From Acetivibrio cellulolyticus CD2 (GTDB lineage: Bacteria; Bacillota; Clostridia; Acetivibrionales; Acetivibrionaceae): DNA of 64,000 nucleotides. Below the pieces are notes generated by a model, which was not told the origin of the DNA, did no database searches, and saw only the letters and a list, made by a program, of their open reading frames with translations. The translations under genes and the position numbers were made by a program. The stretch lies in the NCBI RefSeq assembly GCF_000179595.2, contig NZ_JH556659.1, positions 1,169,392-1,233,391 on the forward strand, written 5' to 3'. Shown piece by piece: positions 10,101 to 16,667 of this stretch (its first letter is position 1; every line of letters begins with the position of its first letter).

Positions 10101-10706
10101 TTAGGGCCTGTTAATGTTTCTGCTATTGAAGACTATATAAAGACTAAGGAACGTTTTGAGTTTATGTCGGTTCAGAGAAACGATATGGAAATGGCCGAGG
10201 AAAAACTCCATAAGGTTATCATGGAAATGGTTACAATTATGAAACGCCAGTTTATGGAGCAGTTTAAGCTTATTAATGATAATTTTAATATGGTATTTAA
10301 AGAACTCTTTGACGGAGGCCGTGCAGAACTTATCCTCTTGGATAAGGAAAATGTGCTGGAAAGCGGTATAGAAATTGAAGTTCAGCCGCCGGGGAAAAAG
10401 CTGCAGAATCTCATGTTGCTGTCAGGAGGAGAAAGGGCGTTTACTGCAATTGCACTTTTGTTTTCCATATTAAGGTTAAATCCTACACCTTTCTGCGTAC
10501 TTGATGAGATCGAAGCAGCGCTGGATGATGCGAATGTTTACAAATTTGCTCAATACCTGAAAAAATACTCGCATCTGACACAGTTTGCAGTTATCACACA
10601 CAGGAAAGGAACTATGGAGGCTTGCGATACTCTCTATGGTGTTACCATGCAGGAGCATGGGGTTTCAAAAATTGTGTCGTTAAAAATGGGCGAAAAGGTA
10701 AGCTAA
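7134..10706 (+). CDS. smc: Chromosome partition protein SMC
   Basis: SMC is the ATPase of the bacterial condensin that organises and segregates the chromosome with ScpA and ScpB. The 1190-residue protein has the full plan. Walker A is GPNGSGKSN (about 32-40), followed by a long coiled coil, a hinge around 510-660 with GALAQLVKVDGKYETAIE, and a second coiled coil. The C-terminal head holds the ABC signature LLSGGERAFTAIALLF and Walker B FCVLDEIEAALDD. Length and architecture are normal. ftsY follows within 35 bases, a conserved Firmicute pairing. Confidence 0.97.
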   Translation: MHLKRLEIQGFKSFADKINLEFNSGITAVVGPNGSGKSNISDAIRWVLGEQSAKTLRGGKMEDVIFAGTEHRKQLGFAEVSLTIDNADHSLPLDYSEVTITRRVYRSGESEYLINKTSCRLKDVYELFLDTGIGKDGYSIIGQGRVDEILSTKSEERRHLFEEASGIMKYKVRKLEAEKKLELTRQNLVRINDIITELETQLEPLRQQSDVAKRYLNLRDTLKELEVNVYIENISKFKEKIKEFEESYISIKDNIDSDNKKLEDITLLNQKKLVLLKELETKLDNSRQEFYNLENGLEKCNSEIKLNDEKKSNLSSNISRLDGEIDEVNEKLESIAKEEVTRNEKIKYLNERLEDYNGKLEEADKKLQAVLATLGEHERYIENLKSSIMDKLDLQSDKKTQINNVKNHIEVINKRKSSIADEVVQLTLEKDREGMRKEDLSDSISKTNELIKGAKNRLETLNTKKGEYGQTLESERKKQNTVKSDIQFKTSRQKMLKDMERNLEGYNRSVKVVLQACQQSPQFGKGIHGALAQLVKVDGKYETAIEMTLGGALQNIVTTSEEDAKRAIEYLKTNKLGRATFLPISSVNGKSFDSNTLNDIKRQDGFIGVASDLISYSPEYRGIILSFLGKVVIVDTLDSGIKMARRFGYNFRIVTLEGDILSTTGSMSGGSKEHRESGILSRNREVQELDEALVRLKAEDEALDKNINEISQKLESVINDVSIEEGSLKNNELVKIRDESHLAQIEDNIRRTIARIEMLKQEKEQLARQEQNTETELSKYVEELNQIENDIAETKRVVAEYQDKHKEGQSTRDALHTDITDYKISVNSILESIAGVKEALDRILTERDSLTKSVERKKAEKIKNAEEVKSLDEKNEGLKLLIKGYEEEKSGKTFEIDRTVEERKVLEEESQDIIKQITDINKNILLMQEEYNRMEVKKAKIESEMESIQNRMWDEYELTFTNALEFKKDIGNLPQAQRQINEIRSEIKDLGPVNVSAIEDYIKTKERFEFMSVQRNDMEMAEEKLHKVIMEMVTIMKRQFMEQFKLINDNFNMVFKELFDGGRAELILLDKENVLESGIEIEVQPPGKKLQNLMLLSGGERAFTAIALLFSILRLNPTPFCVLDEIEAALDDANVYKFAQYLKKYSHLTQFAVITHRKGTMEACDTLYGVTMQEHGVSKIVSLKMGEKVS

Positions 10707-10740
10707 GGAATAGCTGGAATATTGAATGGAGGACATAAAT

Positions 10741-11649
10741 ATGGGGTTTTTTGACAAACTAAAAGAGGGACTTAAGAAAACAAAGAATGTAATTACCGAG
10801 AGAATAGACCAGGTTTTGGTTTCGTTTGGGAAGATTGATGAAGAGTTGTTTGAAGAACTGGAAGAAGTTCTTATAACATCAGATGTTGGTGCGGAAACAA
10901 GTCTAAGGATTATCGAGGATATTAAGAAGAAGGTTAAGGATAACAAGGTTACTGATCCTCTTAAAGTTAAAGGGTTGTTAAAAGAGGAGTTATCAGAGAT
11001 ACTTTCAAAGGAAAGCACAGAATTAAATATAAAAACTACTCCTAGTGTTATTGTAGTAGTGGGAGTAAATGGGGTAGGCAAGACTACTTCTATAGGGAAA
11101 ATTGCAAATCAACTCAAACAAAGCGGCAAGAAAGTTGTTATGGCGGCAGGCGATACCTTTAGGGCTGCTGCAATAGATCAACTTGAAATCTGGGCTGACA
11201 GAGTAGGCGTAGATTTAATAAAACACGCAGAAGGTGCAGATCCTGCTGCTGTCATATACGATGCTGTACAGTCAGTCAAGGCAAGAAAAGCAGATGTATT
11301 GATCTGTGATACTGCGGGAAGGCTTCATACCAAGAAGAATTTGATGGATGAATTAAAAAAAGTATTTCGTATTATAGAGAGGGAATTACCCAACGCTTCA
11401 ATGGAAGTACTTCTTGTGCTTGATGCAACAACAGGTCAAAATGCCATTGTTCAGGCCAAGACTTTTGCAGAAGTATCCCCGGTGTCTGGTATTGTGCTGA
11501 CAAAGCTTGATGGGACTGCTAAAGGCGGGATTGTTATTGCTGTTTCTTCAGAGCTTAAAATTCCAGTTAAGCTTATTGGTGTAGGTGAGCAGATGGATGA
11601 CCTTCAGAGGTTTAATTCAGAAGAATTTGTTGAAGCCCTGTTTTCATAA
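10741..11649 (+). CDS. ftsY: Signal recognition particle receptor FtsY
   Basis: FtsY is the membrane-associated SRP receptor GTPase that docks ribosome-SRP complexes at the translocon. The 302-residue protein is the NG core without the long acidic A domain of E. coli. It has GVNGVGKTTSIGK (P loop), DTFRAAA, DTAGR and TKLDGTAKGG. The ATG at 10741 is seven bases after GGAGGA. An in-frame ATG at 10726 lies upstream of that site. It probably shares a transcript with smc. Confidence 0.96.
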   Translation: MGFFDKLKEGLKKTKNVITERIDQVLVSFGKIDEELFEELEEVLITSDVGAETSLRIIEDIKKKVKDNKVTDPLKVKGLLKEELSEILSKESTELNIKTTPSVIVVVGVNGVGKTTSIGKIANQLKQSGKKVVMAAGDTFRAAAIDQLEIWADRVGVDLIKHAEGADPAAVIYDAVQSVKARKADVLICDTAGRLHTKKNLMDELKKVFRIIERELPNASMEVLLVLDATTGQNAIVQAKTFAEVSPVSGIVLTKLDGTAKGGIVIAVSSELKIPVKLIGVGEQMDDLQRFNSEEFVEALFS

Positions 11650-11664
11650 TTATAAGGAGCAAGC

Positions 11665-12321
11665 ATGAATACAGAAATAGAAGTATTGGCAAAAGTTTTA
11701 TGGGACTATCACCATATGAATCATGCATTAACTAGTGCTGATTTAATAATTGTACTTGGAAGTCATGATACTCGTGTGGCCCAAAGGGGAGCGGAGCTTT
11801 ATCTTAAAGGCTTTGCTCCTTTTATTGTAATTTCGGGGGGCTTAGGGAAGATAACAAAACATTTATGGAATATGACGGAAGCTGAAAAATTTGCGGAAAT
11901 TGCATGTAGTATGGGAGTGCCTGAAGAAAAAATAATCCTGGAAACAAGATCAACGAATACAGGAGAAAACATATTATTTACCAGGGAGTTAATTTTAGAT
12001 AGGAATCTAAATATTAATTCAATTATTACTGTTAATAAGCCATATATGGAGAGAAGAACTTATGCGGCTTTCAAAAAATTTTGGAATGTTAATGATGTAA
12101 TGGTAACTTCTCCTCAATTTGAGTTTAAGGAATATCTTGAGGCATATACCGATGGAAAGATTACAAAGGAAGAAATAATAAGTATTATGGTTGGAGATTT
12201 ACAGCGTATTAAGGTCTATGCAGAAAAAGGGTTTCAGATACAGCAGGACATTCCTGAAAATGTATGGGAAGCATTTGATAAACTGGTTGAATTGGGTTTT
12301 AAAAAACATTTGATAAAATAG
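11665..12321 (+). CDS. DUF218 (YdcF/ElyC-like) protein
   Basis: The 218-residue protein has the DUF218 pattern: ADLIIVLGSHD near the N-terminus, FIVISGGLG, and ETRSTNTGENILFTRELI. DUF218 proteins such as SanA and ElyC affect envelope integrity and YdcF binds a nucleotide-like ligand, but no general reaction is settled. There is no membrane segment, so this one looks cytosolic like YdcF. It starts 15 bases after ftsY with AAGGAGC ahead of the ATG and is probably cotranscribed. The function is not known from sequence. Confidence 0.8.
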   Translation: MNTEIEVLAKVLWDYHHMNHALTSADLIIVLGSHDTRVAQRGAELYLKGFAPFIVISGGLGKITKHLWNMTEAEKFAEIACSMGVPEEKIILETRSTNTGENILFTRELILDRNLNINSIITVNKPYMERRTYAAFKKFWNVNDVMVTSPQFEFKEYLEAYTDGKITKEEIISIMVGDLQRIKVYAEKGFQIQQDIPENVWEAFDKLVELGFKKHLIK

Positions 12322-12363
12322 CGCGGAATGTTTCAGAAAATTATGTATAATACAAAGGAAGGA

Positions 12364-12383
12364 CTGGAGAATAATAACTCCAG
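12364..12383. terminator. Hairpin between convergent genes
   Basis: CTGGAG (12364-12369) pairs with CTCCAG (12378-12383). It lies between the plus-strand DUF218 gene and the minus-strand small gene. T tracts on either side are weak, so its strength as a terminator is uncertain. Confidence 0.5.
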
Positions 12384-12397
12384 CCCTTGAAAATTCC

Positions 12398-12568
12398 TTA
12401 GTGATCATTGCGGTGTTCGACAAGGTCAATAGCTCCAAGAACTATATGTGCCAGACCAAAGCCGGCAACCCCCCACTTTATTTTAGCTGGTAAAGGTTTT
12501 ATAGATAAGCCGGTTGCAGTTACAACAGTCCCAAGGACTGTGGGAATCATGCCTTCGCGGATTTTCAT
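12398..12568 (-). CDS. Small conserved membrane-type protein (56 residues)
   Basis: This short gene has a strong AGGAGGA ribosome site (12576-12582) before ATG at 12568. The product begins MKIREGMIPTVLGTVVTATG, then has a hydrophobic stretch WGVAGFGLAHIVLGAIDLV, and ends in a charged tail. Very similar short proteins occur in clostridial genomes, where they are often mislabelled 'asparagine synthase'. Nothing here supports an enzyme. Two hydrophobic segments suggest a membrane miniprotein. Function unknown. Confidence 0.75.
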   Translation of the reverse strand: MKIREGMIPTVLGTVVTATGLSIKPLPAKIKWGVAGFGLAHIVLGAIDLVEHRNDH

Positions 12569-12714
12569 ATATTTATCCTCCTAAAAAAATAGAATTCTAT
12601 AGAGGATATTTTGCGTAATTTATCGTATATAATGTTTAGGAATTTATGGTCTATTAGAAAAAGATGTCCTTTTAAAACAGACTTTCTAAAAATTTATTTT
12701 CGAATTTTAAGGGT

Positions 12715-13161
12715 TTAAATGTTTTTAGTAGTTGATAGAGTATCTATAATCTTTGTGGCTTTATTAAGATCGCTTATGAGGTTTCTATGTTTTACTGCTG
12801 TCTTAATCTTATTTACCAGTATAAGCCTGTTTATATGGTCAAGTGGCTTGATAATATAGTCAAATACATCATATTCAAGAATTTTCTCGATGTTTTCAAC
12901 GCCATCCAGGCTTGAAGTGACAATTATCGGAATTTCTTTGTAAAATGGAGTTTTTGAGAATACCTTCATAAACTCGTAACCATCCATAACAGGCATGACC
13001 ATATCAAGGAGGATTAGATCGATATTGCGGCTTTCTAGAAGCTCTAAAGCTTCACGGCCATTAAGTGCTGAGACAATATTATACCTTTCTTTATAGAGGT
13101 AGTTTCTAATTATTGCATTATCAAGAACATTGTCATCTGTTACTAAAATTGTATTTATCAT
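12715..13161 (-). CDS. Stand-alone response-regulator receiver protein
   Basis: The 148-residue product is one CheY-like receiver domain plus a short helical tail. The acidic pair is Asp9/Asp10, the phosphorylation site is Asp53 (LILLDMVMPVMDG), the conserved Thr/Ser is in IIVTSS, and the Lys is in YIIKPLD. There is no output domain, so it probably acts by protein contact. I chose ATG at 13161, eight bases after AAAGGAGC. The frame open from 13200 lacks a ribosome site. No histidine kinase is adjacent, so its partner is unknown. Confidence 0.9.
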   Translation of the reverse strand: MINTILVTDDNVLDNAIIRNYLYKERYNIVSALNGREALELLESRNIDLILLDMVMPVMDGYEFMKVFSKTPFYKEIPIIVTSSLDGVENIEKILEYDVFDYIIKPLDHINRLILVNKIKTAVKHRNLISDLNKATKIIDTLSTTKNI

Positions 13162-13354
13162 ACTATTAGCTCCTTTTGATTTGAGAAATTTGCGAAGCAA
13201 ATGTTCTAAAACCGGAAGGGACCAAACGTCCCTGAGATTATTGTAACTTGATTATATGCTATAATTTATTATTCTACGTTTTATAATAAAAATCCTTTGT
13301 AATAATATGTAAATTGAGTAATATTACGTTTATATGAATTATTTTTTGTACTAG

Positions 13355-13383
13355 TTCAAATAAGCATAAAAAGAATGTATAAT
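13355..13383 (+). promoter_or_regulatory. Candidate sigma-A promoter upstream of the ECF sigma gene
   Basis: TTCAAA (13355-13360), a 17-base spacer and TATAAT (13378-13383). The 150-base leader that follows contains a copy of the dispersed repeat (13408-13463). Confidence 0.5.
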
Positions 13384-13407
13384 ATGTTTTGATGAGGCAA
13401 GAGATTT

Positions 13408-13463
13408 GGTCAGATAAGGCTGGAACGTGAAATTGTAGCCAAACATATATTTTCAGCATTCCT
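13408..13463 (+). repeat. Dispersed intergenic repeat, long form, copy 1
   Basis: Begins GGTCAGATAAGGCTGGAACG and ends TATATTTTCAGCATTCCT. It shares its whole length with the copies at 39526 and 63089. GGCT and AGCC can pair within it. It lies in the leader of the sigma-factor gene. Confidence 0.8.
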
Positions 13464-13532
13464 AAATTCGAGCAGGACTATATGTTTCGAGATTTTTTAT
13501 TCTTTTAAAGCCTAGGGGGTGAGACTGCCAGC

Positions 13533-14129
13533 ATGAGTGAGAAGGAAAGAAATTTAGTTGAAAAATCCAAATCAGGGGATGTTGAAGCTTTTGAACAGCT
13601 TATTGAAAGTTGTCAAAAAAAAGTGTTCAATATAGCTTATAGAATGATAGGAAACTATGATGATGCTAATGAATTGGCACAGGAAGTTTTCATAAAAGCT
13701 TTCAGATCTATAAAAAAATTTAAAGGTGATTCGTTGTTTTCAACATGGATTTATAAAGTTACAGCAAATGTATGTCTCGATGAGATACGCAGAAGAAAAA
13801 AGAAAATGGTAGTATCATTAGATGAAGAAATTGAATACAGCGATGGTGAAGTGAAGAGGCAGATAGCGGATAATGCTCCAACTCCGGATATAGCAGCAGA
13901 GACTAATGAGGTAAAAAACGCTGTGAACAAGTCAATACAAGAACTTCCTGAGGATTATAAGAGTATAATTATTCTAAGGGATATACAGGGATTTAGTTAT
14001 GAGGAGATTTCGAAGATATTCAATTGTCCCGAAGGAACGGTAAAATCAAGGATTAACAGGGCAAGGCAGGCTCTTAAAAAAATTCTTCAGGGGAAAAAGG
14101 AACTTTTGAACGAAAAATTCGTCAAATAA
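13533..14129 (+). CDS. ECF-type RNA polymerase sigma factor (SigW-like)
   Basis: The 198-residue protein has sigma region 2 (DANELAQEVFIKAFRSIKKF, then STWIYKVTANVCLDEIRRRKKK) and region 4 (LPEDYKSIIILRDIQGFSYEEISKIFNCPEGTVKSRINRAR) with nothing between them, the two-domain plan of ECF sigma factors. It directs polymerase to stress or envelope regulons. The adjacent gene encodes a membrane anti-sigma with a zinc-binding motif, so activity is presumably released by an external signal. GGGGGTGAG precedes the start. The target promoters cannot be read from this window. Confidence 0.93.
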   Translation: MSEKERNLVEKSKSGDVEAFEQLIESCQKKVFNIAYRMIGNYDDANELAQEVFIKAFRSIKKFKGDSLFSTWIYKVTANVCLDEIRRRKKKMVVSLDEEIEYSDGEVKRQIADNAPTPDIAAETNEVKNAVNKSIQELPEDYKSIIILRDIQGFSYEEISKIFNCPEGTVKSRINRARQALKKILQGKKELLNEKFVK

Positions 14130-14150
14130 TATATGAAGGGAGGGATGGCT

Positions 14151-15389
14151 ATGAAAAAATGTGATGAGATTTTAGAATTATTGTCATTATATATAGATGA
14201 TGAACTTGACGAAGTTAGAGCACATATGGTGCAAGAGCATATTGAATCTTGCAGCCATTGCAAAAGTGAGTTTGAACAACTATATGAAGTTGTAAAAATG
14301 TGTAAAAATGTTGATGAAGTTGAGCTGCCGGAGAGTTTTAAAGATGCTTTACATAAAAAACTTACTGATGAGCAGCATGAAATTGGTAATAGAAAACAAT
14401 TGATAATTTTGAGAAGTAGGATAATGAAGACAATGTCTTCTGTTGCTGCAGTACTGGTAATAGTATTTGTAGTAAGAGGATTTATGAATATAAGTAAAAA
14501 TTCCACAGCTAATATGGAAAGTTCTGTAAGCCGGAATTCGTTAAGTACAATTATTAAAGAAAAAGATGCAAAAGCCTTAACGAATGAAGATGCGAAAGAT
14601 GAAATTGTTGAGCATGGCGATAGTGATGTAACTATAAGTATGGATAAAAACACAAAAGCAGATGAAGTTGGAAGTGGCACAGTAATTGGTTCAAATGATA
14701 ATAAAAATAGCACTTTTGGAGTAGCCTCTTCGGCAAAAGAACTACAACCAAGCGGTGAAATAAAAAGCTCGTCTGCTGAAAAGTCGCATACAGCTGATGG
14801 CGCTGTTCCTAAGGAGACGCCAAGTGATAATACAGTCTGTGTAGAGTTTTCGCAAGCTGTTGATCCTCAAAGTTCTAGTTACACCATATCAACTGCAGAT
14901 TCCGATATAAACCATACAGAAAGTACTATCTGTTTGAAGCTGGAATCAGATAATATTGAATCTGATAAATTGAAGATGAATGAGATTGCAGGAAAGTTTG
15001 GTAATAAAATGGAAGATGATATTGTTTTTGATACTGAAAGTCAACCAGAATTAACAGCTTCAAAAGGATTTTCGAGTGCTGCTAATGACGCAAGTAATAT
15101 AACAGACTATTCTGTAAGCTATTATATGGATAAATCAAACTATGAAAAGTTTGTAAAAGAAGTAGGTACAAGCTTCAATGGTAAATATAAAGTTACTAAT
15201 GATGAGGAACAGCTTAATATTAGACTAAAGGCTTTAGATGATTATATTACGGCCATTGAAAGGGAGGACTCAGACAATTCAGAGAAACTTAAAAGCCTTA
15301 AGGAAGAGAAGGAAAATATACTCAAACAACTTGCAAGCATAAATTCCGGTGGGAAAATTAGAATTACAATAACAATAACCGGAAAGTAA
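14151..15389 (+). CDS. Membrane-anchored anti-sigma factor with zinc-finger domain
   Basis: The N-terminal cytosolic part holds the ZAS motif HIESCSHC (His-x3-Cys-x2-Cys), which clamps the sigma factor. One membrane segment follows at about 90-108 (VAAVLVIVFVV). The remaining 300 residues should lie outside the cell: a low-complexity Ser/Thr/Lys/Asp linker, then a folded end with a coiled coil (RLKALDDYITAIERE to EKENILKQLA) and a beta-rich GKIRITITITGK tail, reminiscent of DUF4349 proteins. I chose ATG at 14151, six bases after GGGAGGG. The gene begins 21 bases after the sigma gene, so the two are coexpressed. Confidence 0.87.
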   Translation: MKKCDEILELLSLYIDDELDEVRAHMVQEHIESCSHCKSEFEQLYEVVKMCKNVDEVELPESFKDALHKKLTDEQHEIGNRKQLIILRSRIMKTMSSVAAVLVIVFVVRGFMNISKNSTANMESSVSRNSLSTIIKEKDAKALTNEDAKDEIVEHGDSDVTISMDKNTKADEVGSGTVIGSNDNKNSTFGVASSAKELQPSGEIKSSSAEKSHTADGAVPKETPSDNTVCVEFSQAVDPQSSSYTISTADSDINHTESTICLKLESDNIESDKLKMNEIAGKFGNKMEDDIVFDTESQPELTASKGFSSAANDASNITDYSVSYYMDKSNYEKFVKEVGTSFNGKYKVTNDEEQLNIRLKALDDYITAIEREDSDNSEKLKSLKEEKENILKQLASINSGGKIRITITITGK

Positions 15390-15417
15390 TGGTAGGACTT
15401 TTGTCTTATTTTTCATT

Positions 15418-15446
15418 AACTCTTTACAGATAAAAAGAGTTTTTTG
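15418..15446 (+). terminator. Terminator after the sigma/anti-sigma operon
   Basis: AACTCTTT (15418-15425) pairs with AAAGAGTT (15434-15441), followed by a T run. Confidence 0.8.
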
Positions 15447-15567
15447 AGAAATTCAGGAGGCGATATTTATAATTTCATAAGATCCTTGAAGGAAAAAACA
15501 AACAATTGTCGAATATATTCCATAGAACCCGAATAAGAACTTTTTCTATTTATAAGGAGGGGACAAA

Positions 15568-16269
15568 GTGGAAGACTTGAAAATTTCCGATTGGATTGCT
15601 ACTGACAAGGATACATTTGATCTGACAAAAAAGGAACAGGATGAAATTTTTAAACGTGGATCCGTCATTAGTATAAAGCATAAGTCAATTTTTGAACCTG
15701 TCTTAAGTGTAATTCAAAAAGTGGAAGGGCAGAACCTTTATTTTAGAATTCCGGAGATATTTTTAAGGAATAATGTATTTAAAGGTGATCAGGTATTTTG
15801 CAACGTAATGCAGGGACAGTACGAGTATATAATAAACGGACATATATGTGAGATTGATATAAATTATCCATGGCTTGTAGAGGTTGCTTCCAGTCAGATA
15901 CATAAGGTGAAAAACAGCAGAAAGTCAAAGAGGTATTTGGTTAACTTTCAATCCAAAGTATTTTCAAATATGCTTGGAAAAAGCGTATATGCAATTATAA
16001 AGAATATTAGTATGTTTGGAGTTAGTGCTGTATTTAAGGAGGATATAGATCCTGAATGCTTGGTGAATGTTTCTGTTTCAGCATCTGTTAACAAAGGTGA
16101 AAATCTTGAGTTTAGGGCTAAAGTTATAAGGGTTATTGAAAAAGCAGGCTATAATGAGTATGGTCTTCAAATTGTAGAGATAGATGAGCATAACAAGGAT
16201 ATACTAGATAAGCTTATATATAGACTTGAATGTGATGAGACAGAATATGTTTTGGACAGTTTGAAATAA
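15568..16269 (+). CDS. PilZ-domain protein (YcgR-like)
   Basis: The 233-residue protein has an N-terminal beta-rich half and a C-terminal PilZ domain with both c-di-GMP contacts: Arg118-x3-Arg122 (RKSKR) and Asn146-x-Ser148-x2-Gly151 (NISMFG). Proteins of this plan act as c-di-GMP effectors on motility or surface structures. It starts with GTG at 15568 behind AAGGAGGGG. It stands alone between two terminators, so it is its own unit. A paralogue with the same layout lies at 40395. The target is unknown, but the window also holds a GGDEF cyclase and a type IV pilus. Confidence 0.88.
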   Translation: MEDLKISDWIATDKDTFDLTKKEQDEIFKRGSVISIKHKSIFEPVLSVIQKVEGQNLYFRIPEIFLRNNVFKGDQVFCNVMQGQYEYIINGHICEIDINYPWLVEVASSQIHKVKNSRKSKRYLVNFQSKVFSNMLGKSVYAIIKNISMFGVSAVFKEDIDPECLVNVSVSASVNKGENLEFRAKVIRVIEKAGYNEYGLQIVEIDEHNKDILDKLIYRLECDETEYVLDSLK

Positions 16270-16307
16270 CAAAAATAAAACATGGATATAATATTAATAA
16301 AAAATAA

Positions 16308-16338
16308 CAAAACAGCTGTTTACGGCTGTTTTGTTTTT
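16308..16338 (+). terminator. Terminator after the PilZ gene
   Basis: CAAAACAGC (16308-16316) pairs perfectly with GCTGTTTTG (16325-16333), followed by five T. Confidence 0.92.
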
Positions 16339-16447
16339 GTGTAAAATGGTTTTATGCGATTCAATTTCCTTAATTTGATTTCAGGTGAAGATTGAGTTGG
16401 GATGTTCTTGGTTTATACAACACACATAAGAAAAGGTGATGATAGCG

Positions 16448-16615
16448 ATGGAGATTAAAGCGGTTGTTGACAGAATAGAGAATGGGTACGCAATTTTAAA
16501 ACCTGAAGGGTATGTAATGGAAATATGCATTCCTGCCAATACCACCGATAAGAAATACTCAAGAGGCGAGAATATAACTTTGTCTATAAATGGCGATGAT
16601 GAAAATAATGGATAA
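16448..16615 (+). CDS. DUF3006-like miniprotein (55 residues)
   Basis: The short product MEIKAVVDRIENGYAILKPE ... CIPANTTDKKYSRGENITLS fits the DUF3006 pattern: a 'VVDRIE-x-AIL' start, a central strand and a 'G-x-x-I-x-L' strand near the end, expected to be a small beta barrel. AAGGTGATG lies upstream of the ATG at 16448. Its role is not known. It sits 53 bases before polA on the same strand and may share its transcript. Confidence 0.7.
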   Translation: MEIKAVVDRIENGYAILKPEGYVMEICIPANTTDKKYSRGENITLSINGDDENNG

Positions 16616-16667
16616 AAACCAAAGTTTGTGAAATATTAGTAGTAAATTATAATTTGAGAGGTTACCG

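Noticed and set aside
14087-14713. 208-codon open frame on the minus strand
   Set aside because: It lies opposite the sigma and anti-sigma genes, has Ser/Leu-rich composition typical of an antisense shadow, and has no ribosome site.
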